DNA of 22,473 nt from CAYVAP01 sp964521065 (GCA_964521065.1 CAZFPQ010000110.1:1-22473), one strand, 5' to 3'; positions 6,301 to 14,368 are shown, counted from the first letter of the stretch. Notes: generated by a model not told the origin, from the letters alone. Numbers and translations are program-made.

Positions 6301-8254
6301 CATCCGTACCAATCCAAATTCTCCCTTGAGAATCTTCCAGGAAGTGGGTGATTTCATGATGGCTGAGGGGAAAAGAATCGCTGGAATCAGGCTTGATGGA
6401 ACGAAAAGCCTGGGTTTGAGGATCATACATGCTCAAGTGATGCCCAAAATGCACCCAAATCCGGCCTTGCTGGTCTAGATGCAGGTTTTCGAGTACATAG
6501 TTTTTAAATGGGGGAGTTTCAGGATCATATTCATCGCCCCGCCATTTTTTTACCACTTTTTTTCGGACGGGGTCATAGACGGTGATTCCATTCATCACCT
6601 CGGCTAGCCAGAACAGTCCTTCTTCGGTTTGAATGAAGTCATAGATCAGCCCCTGATCCCGTTGCTCCATTTCGTCTGAGCGGTAAATGAGTTCAAATGA
6701 TTCGGCTTCTATGTCAAATCGGTACAAACCCGCCTCGGTTCCCAATAACAAATGCTGCTCATCTTCCTGCTCAATCTTGGCGACCAGCCCTCTTTTAGAA
6801 AGCTTAAAAGAGGAAAGAGGTAATTGGTAGCGGATAAACTTTTCCCCCACCGGGTCATAGCGACAAAAGCCTTTGAGAAAGCCAAACCAAAGTCGACCTT
6901 GGGAATCTTCCAATTTGTCATATATCGTATCAGAGGGCATGGATTCAGCGTCGTAGGGATCATGCTTGAATTGCTTGATCCGCTGTGACAGGGGATCTTG
7001 TCGATTTACGCCCCCATAATAATTTCCGATCCACAATAGACCAGAGTGGTCCAAAAAGCTGCTGCTGATTTCCCGATTGACTGTATTGGAGGAATAGTTG
7101 AAGTTGTAGTCATAAAAGGTAAAGCTGCTATCCGAAAAGCGGTAATAATAGAATATGGGCGGCTCCCAACCTCTCCGAAGCCAGATGCCCGCTGAGTCTT
7201 CTTGCAGAGGAACCAAATAAAAGGCTTGGCCAGGATATTGTTGAAAATAGGGAAGCTCAGGACTTAAGCGCTTCAATTGCTGCGTAGCCGGAAAAAATAG
7301 TTTACAAGTCTCACCGCCTCCCTGAGCCCACAACCAGAAATTTCCTTGGCCATCTTGATAAGGGTGATAAGCCAGGTCAAAGTCTTTCCATTTGGCCTGG
7401 ATGATCCCTGAAAGGGAGCTGGTATCCTGGCCCAACTCAAACACACTCAGGCCTTGGCGAGTGGTCACCCAAAGCCGGTTCTCCCGATCTACCAGCACAT
7501 TGCGAATGGAATCTGCCCCCACTAATGGCGGCAGTACAGAATCAGGGTCTGGGTACACCTGCAGCGCTTCTTCTCTCCCCTTCAGAATGACCCACAGCCC
7601 TTGGCCCCAGGAGCCCACCCAGACATTGCCGTTGGCATCCTCGTCAATCGTTTCTAAATAAGGAATTCTGAAATGGGGATTGATGGGATAAAAAGGATAA
7701 AGCTTGAAGGTCTCTTGCTGGGGATCATATTTGATTAAGCGGGCCGTATCATTGGCCTCATTGCTGCCTACGAGCCAAGCTCGCCCCTGAGAGTCGCCAA
7801 ACCTAAAGGATAGAGCTTTCTGAAAGCCCGCGGCTTCAGATTCTTCAGGAATGTTGACGTAGGAAAAACGTTCGGTCTTGGGATCAAACACAGATAACCC
7901 ACCGTTAAAGGCAGCTAGAACCCATATTTTGCCATCCTGAGCGACATTAAGCTTAGAAAAATTTCTTCCTCCAGGATTTTCTCCCGTTGGACCGTCCTTA
8001 CCTTTTCGATAGACGTTGAATTGGTAGCCATCGTATTTGACCAATCCAGTTTGGGTGCCCATCCACACGTAGCCTTGCTGGTCTTGGACCATGGCACGGA
8101 CGGAGTGCTCCGGCAGGCCATCTACTTCTTCGTAAAAGCGAAACTTAATTTTCGAGGCCTGCCCATTACTGTGAAACGGAGCGAAAATAAGAAAAGTAAG
8201 TACCCAAAAAACGGCTAAGCCGGTCCTCCGGCAAAAATTGGGTAAGGGGTTCAT
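3338..8254 (-). CDS. Propeller hybrid sensor kinase with class III cyclase output
   Basis: A 1638-residue inner-membrane protein. It has an N-terminal signal or anchor segment (about 12-26), two-component-regulator propeller repeats (about 33-800, many of the form G.IW.GT..GL..), a Y_Y_Y domain (about 840-910), a membrane helix (about 920-943) and a coiled coil. A HisKA domain follows with SHELRTPLNG (H986), then HATPase_c with the N box near 1095, DTGIGIP and GTGLGLS. The receiver has phospho-acceptor D1289 (LVILDVMMP) and K in AKPF. Next is a class III nucleotide cyclase (about 1390-1565) with metal-binding D1401 and D1445 and catalytic N1516 and R1520, and finally a TPR-like tail (about 1580-1625). 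The first part matches PUL hybrid sensors (HTCS), but no AraC helix-turn-helix is present. It is the last gene of the PUL. The nucleotide made cannot be assigned, because the base-selecting positions are Q1441 and A1509. Confidence 0.93.
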   Translation of the reverse strand: MNPLPNFCRRTGLAVFWVLTFLIFAPFHSNGQASKIKFRFYEEVDGLPEHSVRAMVQDQQGYVWMGTQTGLVKYDGYQFNVYRKGKDGPTGENPGGRNFSKLNVAQDGKIWVLAAFNGGLSVFDPKTERFSYVNIPEESEAAGFQKALSFRFGDSQGRAWLVGSNEANDTARLIKYDPQQETFKLYPFYPINPHFRIPYLETIDEDANGNVWVGSWGQGLWVILKGREEALQVYPDPDSVLPPLVGADSIRNVLVDRENRLWVTTRQGLSVFELGQDTSSLSGIIQAKWKDFDLAYHPYQDGQGNFWLWAQGGGETCKLFFPATQQLKRLSPELPYFQQYPGQAFYLVPLQEDSAGIWLRRGWEPPIFYYYRFSDSSFTFYDYNFNYSSNTVNREISSSFLDHSGLLWIGNYYGGVNRQDPLSQRIKQFKHDPYDAESMPSDTIYDKLEDSQGRLWFGFLKGFCRYDPVGEKFIRYQLPLSSFKLSKRGLVAKIEQEDEQHLLLGTEAGLYRFDIEAESFELIYRSDEMEQRDQGLIYDFIQTEEGLFWLAEVMNGITVYDPVRKKVVKKWRGDEYDPETPPFKNYVLENLHLDQQGRIWVHFGHHLSMYDPQTQAFRSIKPDSSDSFPLSHHEITHFLEDSQGRIWIGTDEGGINLMREDGQGYKSWLNTPSEDNFAVVALHEDQNQDIWATTYYSGLMKYLPEADSFIDYNSNLEIPFNRVRKIEEDQAGYFWLKDKRGLVRFNPKDGSWEQFGKKDGFDPTEYFRGAPNLLSSQGGLWLNGKEGLYRIDTRSFLQRDSTLPIIWVESLEIADQRYAGADGDLLTEHIRTTEKLELNHDQNDLTFNFVALHYARPEENQYAFWLENHEAGWSEPSKIRRASYSNLPPGTYIFHVKASNGDGVWDEVGKSLTVVIAPPWWLTWWAYGLYSLILAVGIMGFIRWRTETQRQQILEQEEELTRERELTERLQHVDRLKDQFLANTSHELRTPLNGIIGLSESLSSRVSAPDQQEDLNMIVSSGKRLSSLVNDILDFSRLKNQEVELRSKPIDLHGLVKVVLRIQQPLVKGKDLHLVNEVPLDLPSLHADEDRLQQILFNLVGNASKFTEQGSVTVSAKELNQMVEIEVRDTGIGIPQDKQQAIFQAFQQADGSIQREFAGTGLGLSISKRLAELHGGQMWVESSPGQGSSFYFTLPISGKEVKAASLPTADALIPSFVPTSIPLKERPRVHLGPPDAEVHLLIVDDEPINQRVIQNHLRGETYHLVQALNGEEAMAQLESGQEFDLVILDVMMPRMSGIEVCQKIREKFQPAELPIIMVTAKNQISDLVEGLATGANDYIAKPFSKEEFLARIKTHLNIQQINLATQRFVPNEFIQSLGKSSLTEVKLGDLVEKEVSVLFSDIRDYTSLSEAMTPEENFKFVSSYMRRMGPVIQDHQGFVNQYLGDGIMAIFQRSPDDGLRAAIGMQQVMTEYNEQRRAENRREIKIGIGLHTGSLIMGIIGDKRRADAATISDTVNSASRMEGLTKGFGSKILISEVTLQKLAHPEEFKLRYLGKVKVKGKKNMIGLYECFDADDSELLAHKLATSTQMEEGVGYLEKKDYPLAIKVFDTLVKAHPDDRAAQFLLRQSVASLSSDTEG

Positions 8255-8380
8255 GTCGACAGGGGTTATGAAGGAGTCAATGCATGAATATAATCATATT
8301 TCTCCCAAAGCCTTGGGGTAAGAGGGTAAGCCATGGTATGCCGTGGCCCTAAAGCGACAAAATGAAAGACGCCAAAACTT

Positions 8381-8410
8381 ATGGCTGAACCCCGAGAGGG
8401 ACCCAGCCAT
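8381..8410 (-). other. RNA hairpin between GH10 and sensor-cyclase genes
   Basis: On the minus strand the 13-nt arms (8410-8398 and 8393-8381) pair completely around a UCUC loop if three G-U pairs are allowed. In plus-strand RNA the same three positions become A-C mismatches, so the structure is specific to the transcribed strand. It is followed by AAGTTTTGG, only a weak U-tract. It lies about 70 nt past the GH10 stop and 127 nt before the sensor-cyclase start. It could be a weak terminator or a leader or processing structure. The rest of 8255-8480 shows only a small dyad at 8330-8347 and no convincing promoter. Confidence 0.5.
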
Positions 8411-8480
8411 CTAACCAGACTATCAGTAATTACTTGCTTGCCTAAAAGGTTTCGGCATTCCAGGCCCTGGATAGGCCTCC

Positions 8481-10607
8481 CTACTCCAGCCTAAGCGTCT
8501 CTCGATAGGAACTCCCTACCCCAGAAATGACCAGCACGTAAAGTCCCCGGGGAAGAGAGGAAAGATCCATGGAGCTCTGCGGCTGGTTGAGAATATGAGT
8601 TAACATCTTGCGGCCCTGGAGGTCATAAAGCGCAGCGGTCAGGTCAGGGGCCTGAGATTCAATGGTCACCCAGTCGGTAGCGGGATTGGGAAACACCTTG
8701 ACCAGGGATTCGCGTGCATCTTCTATCGTGGTGGCCAGTTGGTCGCATTGGATGGTGATGGTGAGGTCTTCCGTCAGGTTTACAGTATCTTTGACCAATA
8801 CCCCATCACAGGTATATGACAGCTCGTAGAGGCCTTTGAATCCGCGCAGGCTGGCTTCTCCATTTGCATTGGTCGCTAATTGTTCTTCCGTCCACCATTC
8901 ATCGAAAACCAAGTCTATGAAGGTAGAGCCCGGCAAGGTCATGCTCCAGTCTAGGTTAAAGATATTGGAACCCTCGGCTCGCCAAGTAGACCCATCCCAA
9001 AAGTTCCAAAATAGAAACCCATCTATACTCGGATGGCTAAAAATAGCCGTCAAAAAGTCTTCTAAGTAGGCTGCAGCCGTGGTATCAGCCACATTGGTAG
9101 GCAGGTCAAACTCCGTAATCTTGGCTGGTAACCCAAAAGTCTGGTAGAAATCATCCAAGGTATTCAGTACCTCGGGAATCCCATTGGGGAAGCTGCCAAT
9201 GTGCCCCTGAAATCCTATACCGCCTAAGCCGACATTCGCATCGACGAGTTCTTGGATGTTCGACTTGAGTTTTTCGTAGCTAGGTGAGCCGGGCTTATTC
9301 TGCAGCGTAAGGGTTACAAAATCGTTGATGTAGAGCACGATGCTGGAGTCCGTTTGCCTCGTCTTATCAAAAATTTCCCCAAAAATCTCTCGCCCTGTAG
9401 GATAGCCAGGTTGATTGTTAAAGGCCTGCTCTAAATCCACATTGGTCACCGTTTCATTCAATACGTCCCATTCTTGGGTTTTGCCAGCTATGCCTGGCCA
9501 GGTGAGGATTTGATCTATGTGGCCGTTGAGGCGGTTTTTGACATAGGTGAGGTCACTGAGGTTGTTTACCACGTCTTGCGGAAGATTTTGATTCCCCGGC
9601 CACACCAAGGTATGGCCACGCAGTTTCAGACCTTGGTCAGAGACCCAGTCAACGGCGTTAACCAGTTCGGTTCTGTTGACAAACCAACCTTGTTCCCAGG
9701 CTGGCCATTTGAAATCGTTTTCAAATACCACCCAATTGAATCCATGTCCCTGCCCATCGAGGTCGATGATTTTGTTTTCGTAGACTACGTTGTAGGCATT
9801 GTTGCCTGCGATTTTGTCGGCGGTGATGGCTGAACCAAAAGCGAACTCATGCTCCAGCATCCTCACCTGTACCCCTCCATTGGGCTGGGGAGCCCCACTC
9901 AGGGTTTGAGCCTGAATCTGCAAGTTGGCTTTTCGGAGCTCGTCAATCCGAGTGGCGGCACTGTCACGCCAGGTGGCATTGGGTTCCCAACCAGCATAAA
10001 ACCGATTGTTTACCTGCTCAGGCAACTGCTCCAAGGTATAGCTGTTCCCAAAATTCAGCGCCGTAAATCCTCCGATCTCGATGGTCTGAGCTTGATAGCC
10101 CAAGTGAAACCCTGCAGAAAGTCCTTGGGACGCATATCCCTGGCTGGCCTGGATCGGAATAAAATACTTCCGCCATGCGGTATCTACGGGCATGGTGTAA
10201 TACACCTCTTTGGCGAAGGTGCTGCCATCTTCCACAAAAAAGCTTACCTGTCCTTCATTGCCTAAACTCCGAATGTAGAAGGTAAAAAGTAAGACTTCAT
10301 TTTGCTGCACGGAATTCGGATTTCGGAGAAACCATCCCGCATTGAAAGGCTGAGCCCTAGCCGCATCCATGAACATCCTTGCATTTGAACCAAAAGGCAA
10401 ACCGCTGGGGTTTTGAATAGAATGGCTTCCTCCATACTTGATGGCGTTGTTGAGGTTGGCCATTTCGGTTTGAGAAAACAACCAGTTTCCCCCGCTGATG
10501 CCATAGTTTGTCTGCAATTCTCCCTGAAGGGCCTGGTGGTAAGCGTCTTGCGCATAGGTCCAGCTCCCCAGCAGAAGGCATAAAAAGAATATCCCAAGGT
10601 GCCGCAT
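8481..10607 (-). CDS. Secreted GH10 glycosidase (probable endo-1,4-beta-xylanase), T9SS
   Basis: 708 residues. A signal peptide ends near residue 19 (SWTYA). A beta-rich module (about 35-190) resembles the CBM22/CBM4_9 type. A linker then leads into the catalytic domain (about 250-565), and a T9SS sorting domain (about 634-708) starts KVFPNPATDW and contains GLYVLVIS. GH10 catalytic residues are visible: the acid/base E385 in DVLNET and the nucleophile E499 in KITEFDLP. The family usually cuts the xylan backbone with retention. The RGHTLVW strand is present, but P337 sits where many GH10 enzymes have histidine. The pre-catalytic R..ELRKANLQIQ...FAFGSA segment resembles the CBM22-GH10 layout of plant xylanases. 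The gene begins only 22 nt after the U-tract of a strong terminator. Xylan as substrate is inferred. Confidence 0.92.
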   Translation of the reverse strand: MRHLGIFFLCLLLGSWTYAQDAYHQALQGELQTNYGISGGNWLFSQTEMANLNNAIKYGGSHSIQNPSGLPFGSNARMFMDAARAQPFNAGWFLRNPNSVQQNEVLLFTFYIRSLGNEGQVSFFVEDGSTFAKEVYYTMPVDTAWRKYFIPIQASQGYASQGLSAGFHLGYQAQTIEIGGFTALNFGNSYTLEQLPEQVNNRFYAGWEPNATWRDSAATRIDELRKANLQIQAQTLSGAPQPNGGVQVRMLEHEFAFGSAITADKIAGNNAYNVVYENKIIDLDGQGHGFNWVVFENDFKWPAWEQGWFVNRTELVNAVDWVSDQGLKLRGHTLVWPGNQNLPQDVVNNLSDLTYVKNRLNGHIDQILTWPGIAGKTQEWDVLNETVTNVDLEQAFNNQPGYPTGREIFGEIFDKTRQTDSSIVLYINDFVTLTLQNKPGSPSYEKLKSNIQELVDANVGLGGIGFQGHIGSFPNGIPEVLNTLDDFYQTFGLPAKITEFDLPTNVADTTAAAYLEDFLTAIFSHPSIDGFLFWNFWDGSTWRAEGSNIFNLDWSMTLPGSTFIDLVFDEWWTEEQLATNANGEASLRGFKGLYELSYTCDGVLVKDTVNLTEDLTITIQCDQLATTIEDARESLVKVFPNPATDWVTIESQAPDLTAALYDLQGRKMLTHILNQPQSSMDLSSLPRGLYVLVISGVGSSYRETLRLE

Positions 10608-10629
10608 CTTGTTGTTTACTTTTTTCTAG

Positions 10630-10669
10630 AAAAAACAGCTGGCCCAGAATACCCGAATTCTGGGCCAGC
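10630..10669 (-). terminator. Strong intrinsic terminator upstream of GH10
   Basis: A 13-bp perfect stem, GCTGGCCCAGAAT (10638-10650) and its complement (10657-10669), with a 6-nt loop. On the minus strand it is followed, after two bases, by six T (10635-10630). It lies 27 nt past the stop of the four-repeat protein and 22 nt before the GH10 ATG. With no room for a promoter in between, GH10 transcription seems to depend on readthrough. Confidence 0.88.
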
Positions 10670-10696
10670 GTAATTTAACATGAAATAAGAAATGAA

Positions 10697-13123
10697 TCAT
10701 TGTTTCCTAATGGACGAACTGGCCGCCAATTGCCCGTCTATCCAGACCTGGAGGAAATACATCCCCTGAGGAATCGAGCCCAGTTCTAGGCTCTGGGAAT
10801 GGGCCCCAGCGGCTTGAAGGCGAGGCATAGGCCGCAGCACCTGCTGCCCCACGAGGTTGCTTAGCCTCAATTCGACTTGAGCAGATTGCGCCAACTGATA
10901 GTCTACCTGCAACCATGAGCTTGCAGGATTGGGGTAGAGTCGCAGTCCTTGCAAATAATCGATGGATTGTACCGTGGTCAAGGCAGAGCCAAAGGAAAGC
11001 CAATCAATGGTGACGGTTCCATCGTATCCTCCATCAGCAGCATTGATAAAGAATTGAAGATTTTCGATGCGCTCGGGATCAACTGGGCAAGGACCTGTGG
11101 CACATGGAGACCCACCAAATCCACCGTCCTGGTAGGAATTGGCATAATCCATCTCATAGACCTGATAGATGGTATCCAGGTTCACAGCCACTGCAGACTG
11201 GTTGGAAACGTAACCTAAGTTATCCTGTACATCGATGCGGAGCTCCGTGTTTTCAACGCTTGCTTTGGCGCGGATAAAAAGCTTGTCACCGCTTCCTTGC
11301 ACATCAATGAGAGACATTTCACCCAAATCATCATGGGCTGAGTACACCATAGGAGAAAAAGCTCCAGAGTTTCCATCCCCCGTGATGGTCCATTCACCTC
11401 CAGCCGTCTGGGAACTAAATCCACCAGGGTCAGAGATGAATAGTCCCGTGTTGTCATCCATCTCGTCGACATACCCCACCACTCCTTTGGGGCCGAGATC
11501 TTCTCCCAAGGGCTGCCCAATGGAGATAAAGTCAATGAACAGGCGCCCATCAAAGCCTCCCTGGATGGGATCGGGGAAGAGAATGATCTGCGTGATGGAC
11601 TGAAAATCAACGGGACAAGGGCCCGTAGCACAGGCCGTTCCGCCATAGCCTCCATCCTGGTACAAACCAGCAAAATCGTATTCCAGCACCGTATATTCAT
11701 CCGTAATCACCCGAGTCAAGCTAGATAGCGAAGTGTGATAGTTGGCTGTATCGGCCAAGTCAAGTCGAAGAGGAACCGTTCCATTCTCGACCTTGGCACG
11801 TACGAACACCTTGTCTTGGCCGGGAGCCATGTTGAGAAAGATATCAGATCCATCTGTTTTGTCGTGTAAGACGTAGGAAATCGAAGCAAAGGGGGTAGCA
11901 GTGCCATCACCTTCGATGATCAATTCTGACCCCACTTCGCTCAGGTTGAAAGTTGAGGTAGTAGAGGTATACTCTAAGGTTTCATTGCCAAAATGATCTT
12001 CATATACCAAATCGGGCTCTGCCCCTGGTGGTTCCAAGGAAACTCCAAATGAGACATAATCAATGGTGAGGTCTCCGACAAAACCACCCTCACCGGGCTT
12101 GATAAAAATGACCAGCGTCGCAATGCGCGACCCGTCTACTGGGCATGGAGCCGTACTCTGGGTACAAGGCGTTCCCCCATATCCCAGGTCGTCCAGGACT
12201 CCGGTGTAGTTAAACTCATAAACAGAGTAATCTGTACCCACGATTTTGGTGATGGAACCGGCGGTACTGGCAAAGCCATCGATGTCCAGTACATCAACCC
12301 TCAAGGCTGTGTTGGCCACGGAGGACTTGGCCTTGATGTACATCTTGAAGTTGTCGGTGATGTCGATGTCAAAGGTATCTGAGGTGGCTCGGTTGATGAA
12401 GCCATAGGCCAAAGGTTCCCACATAGGTGTGGTGCCATCCCCGGTGATGGTGACTTCCGAACCATTCTGAGAGACGGAATACCCAGTTCCGATTTCTGTA
12501 AAACTGTTGATGGAACTATCCTCATCGAAGTGATTTTGATAGATGTCAGAAGTGATCAGCGTATCTGGCGGCACACCAAAAGAAACGTAGTCGATGATGA
12601 TGGATCCAGAAAACCCTGCTCCCGGGTTGGGTGTAAAAACCAAGGTGGCAATCATCGAGCTATCGACGGGACAAGGCCCGCTGCTACAGCCAGTTCCACC
12701 AAAACCCGCGTCAACGTATCCGCCTGAATAGTCAAATTCTAGCACCTGATAATTGGTGGTCAAGGTTTGAGTGAGGCCGACCTGAGTGGTCGTCATTTGG
12801 GCATTGTCCTGTAGATCTAACCTTAGCTGGGTACCAATGGCACTGGCCTTGGCTCGTACGTAGACTTTGTTGTTGCCTGAAGCATCTACCATGTTAGCCG
12901 TACCACTGCTGGGATCATGAGGCATGTAGGTGAAGGGATCATATGGACCACTCATGGATGTGGTGGTAATGGTCCACTCAGAATTGGCTTCAGAATGGCC
13001 ATACATGGCAGCACCACCGGTATTGGCCGCGTTGTCATTGTCAAAATGGTCTGAATAGACCTGAGCCTTGAGACCAAAAATGGCCAGGCAAAATCCTATA
13101 AGGAAGAGTAAACATCGCTTCAT
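10697..13123 (-). CDS. Secreted protein with four tandem glycan-binding-like repeats, T9SS
   Basis: 808 residues with a signal peptide ending near residue 20 (GLKAQ). Four repeats of about 165 residues follow (about 21-183, 193-360, 371-534, 548-712), then a T9SS sorting domain (about 726-808, RLYPNPASSW and GMYFLQVW). Each repeat starts with a Y.DHF/Y.NHF-like segment, has a central K.(F/Y)(V/I)(R/K)AK strand and LR(L/V)D, and ends with G(F/Y)GGxxC....PCPVD, then GG(F/Y).G...ID(Y/F/W).S(F/I)G. Two cysteines recur in every copy and probably form a disulfide. The beta-rich pattern resembles galactose-binding-like carbohydrate modules such as CBM11, but I cannot assign a family. No catalytic motif is visible. 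The position between a surface glycan-binding protein and GH10 suggests multivalent glycan binding at the cell surface or in the medium. Confidence 0.85.
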   Translation of the reverse strand: MKRCLLFLIGFCLAIFGLKAQVYSDHFDNDNAANTGGAAMYGHSEANSEWTITTTSMSGPYDPFTYMPHDPSSGTANMVDASGNNKVYVRAKASAIGTQLRLDLQDNAQMTTTQVGLTQTLTTNYQVLEFDYSGGYVDAGFGGTGCSSGPCPVDSSMIATLVFTPNPGAGFSGSIIIDYVSFGVPPDTLITSDIYQNHFDEDSSINSFTEIGTGYSVSQNGSEVTITGDGTTPMWEPLAYGFINRATSDTFDIDITDNFKMYIKAKSSVANTALRVDVLDIDGFASTAGSITKIVGTDYSVYEFNYTGVLDDLGYGGTPCTQSTAPCPVDGSRIATLVIFIKPGEGGFVGDLTIDYVSFGVSLEPPGAEPDLVYEDHFGNETLEYTSTTSTFNLSEVGSELIIEGDGTATPFASISYVLHDKTDGSDIFLNMAPGQDKVFVRAKVENGTVPLRLDLADTANYHTSLSSLTRVITDEYTVLEYDFAGLYQDGGYGGTACATGPCPVDFQSITQIILFPDPIQGGFDGRLFIDFISIGQPLGEDLGPKGVVGYVDEMDDNTGLFISDPGGFSSQTAGGEWTITGDGNSGAFSPMVYSAHDDLGEMSLIDVQGSGDKLFIRAKASVENTELRIDVQDNLGYVSNQSAVAVNLDTIYQVYEMDYANSYQDGGFGGSPCATGPCPVDPERIENLQFFINAADGGYDGTVTIDWLSFGSALTTVQSIDYLQGLRLYPNPASSWLQVDYQLAQSAQVELRLSNLVGQQVLRPMPRLQAAGAHSQSLELGSIPQGMYFLQVWIDGQLAASSSIRKQ

Positions 13124-13238
13124 AATAGTAGCATTGAGAGGTTAGTAGGTGATTGGTAATTAACAGAAGGGGTATTGGGTCCTGTGATGAGAACCCACAC
13201 ACTGATTATGCGTCACGTATTTTATGCCGGGGAAAAGA

Positions 13239-14348
13239 CTATAGCAGTTCCAAGAAGGTCAAGTTGTCTACATTGATTTCTAGCTCTTTCCCGCTTTCAT
13301 CCTGATCTATCAGGTGAATTTTGACCACCCTGACTTTGGTCGGATCCACAATCTGGCCATTCAGGTCTTTGAATCTGGTAAGGGGAAGGGAGACCCTGTC
13401 CCAACCTTCCCAGTCCACTTTGAGCTGGTAAACAAAATCATTGATGGATCCATCTTTCTCCAACAGGATCAAGATGACGTGGGTATCCTCTTTCCCATTA
13501 TTGTTGAGGTCAAGTTCCAGTAGGGTATTGCTGGCATCCGTCCGAATACCAAAGGTTTCAAACTCATCTCCCGGAAAACCAAAATGATTTTGTGCCCCTC
13601 CGATCCAGGAAATATTCAATTCGTCCTTACCGCTGATTTTTAGAAAATTTCCATCTAGTGGCTCAGGAACTTGGTTTTGAACGGCATTGCTCCCGTTTTC
13701 ATTGACGGAGCCCACGAATATCCATTTGTTGGTTTCCGCACGAAGTCCATTCCCATCAAAGTCATTGACCAGGATAGACCCTACGGTGAAGAACTGCTTA
13801 GGCGAAAAAGCGGTTCCCCCATTGGCTTTCACCTGCACAAATCCCTTTTCTATGTCGGAGGGAACTTCAACCTGAACAGAATCGGGTGAAATGCTCACTA
13901 CATTAGCCTGTACTGAGTCAAAGAAAAACACCTCAAGAGGTTCATAAAAGTTCTGTCCATAAATGGTCACGATGTCGCCCGGTGCGGCGGATTCTGGAAA
14001 AAGCCGGAAGACTTCGGGCGCTTCGTAGGTAACCCTAAAATCGGTAAACACCGTTCCCAGTTCCGTGGTAATCACGACTTCATGATCCCCTAAGGGCACG
14101 GTACTAGGTATTCGAAACAGGAGAGCTTGGTCTGTGTTGTAAGCGGTGTTAAAGTTGATGGATCGTCCACTGAAGGTGATTTCCGTGATGCCGCCGAGGT
14201 GCTCCCCTTCAATGGTGACCAAGGTTTCTTCTGGACCAAAGTTGGGCTCAATGGAGTTGATGACTGGCTGAAAATCGCTAGACCCACAGCCGCTTAGCCA
14301 AGCCAGTATCCAAACAAAGAGTACATGTAGGTAAATCTTGGAATTCAT
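13239..14348 (-). CDS. Surface glycan-binding lipoprotein with IPT/TIG domains
   Basis: 369 residues. The lipoprotein signal ends in the lipobox LSGC (C21). The acceptor is followed by GSSDF. Two IPT/TIG immunoglobulin-like domains follow (about 28-108 and 109-190), each with the P..G..G..VTI.G..F pattern. A C-terminal beta-sandwich (about 191-369) opens with VNDFDGNG and closes with EINVDNLTFLEL, as in glycan-binding modules. This is the layout of surface glycan-binding proteins encoded just after susD in many PULs. It probably captures the polysaccharide at the outer surface and passes it to SusD/SusC. It starts 20 bp after the SusD stop. The 115 bp after it hold no clear promoter, only a 6-bp dyad with a G-U pair. 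Confidence 0.9.
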   Translation of the reverse strand: MNSKIYLHVLFVWILAWLSGCGSSDFQPVINSIEPNFGPEETLVTIEGEHLGGITEITFSGRSINFNTAYNTDQALLFRIPSTVPLGDHEVVITTELGTVFTDFRVTYEAPEVFRLFPESAAPGDIVTIYGQNFYEPLEVFFFDSVQANVVSISPDSVQVEVPSDIEKGFVQVKANGGTAFSPKQFFTVGSILVNDFDGNGLRAETNKWIFVGSVNENGSNAVQNQVPEPLDGNFLKISGKDELNISWIGGAQNHFGFPGDEFETFGIRTDASNTLLELDLNNNGKEDTHVILILLEKDGSINDFVYQLKVDWEGWDRVSLPLTRFKDLNGQIVDPTKVRVVKIHLIDQDESGKELEINVDNLTFLELL

Positions 14349-14368
14349 GAGGATTGGTTTTGCGGGAA

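Noticed and set aside
9474..10265. Plus-strand ORFs of 119 and 138 residues opposite the GH10 gene
   Set aside because: They are antisense to a well-supported coding sequence, with no domain, signal or start context of their own.
11215..11700. Minus-strand 161-residue ORF within the four-repeat gene
   Set aside because: It is an out-of-frame shadow of the 808-residue protein, whose repeats and T9SS tail are in the other frame.
10697..13123. The tandem repeats as a DNA-level recombination or CRISPR-like array
   Set aside because: The repeats are protein domains of about 165 residues with diverged DNA; there are no short identical repeats with unique spacers anywhere in the window.
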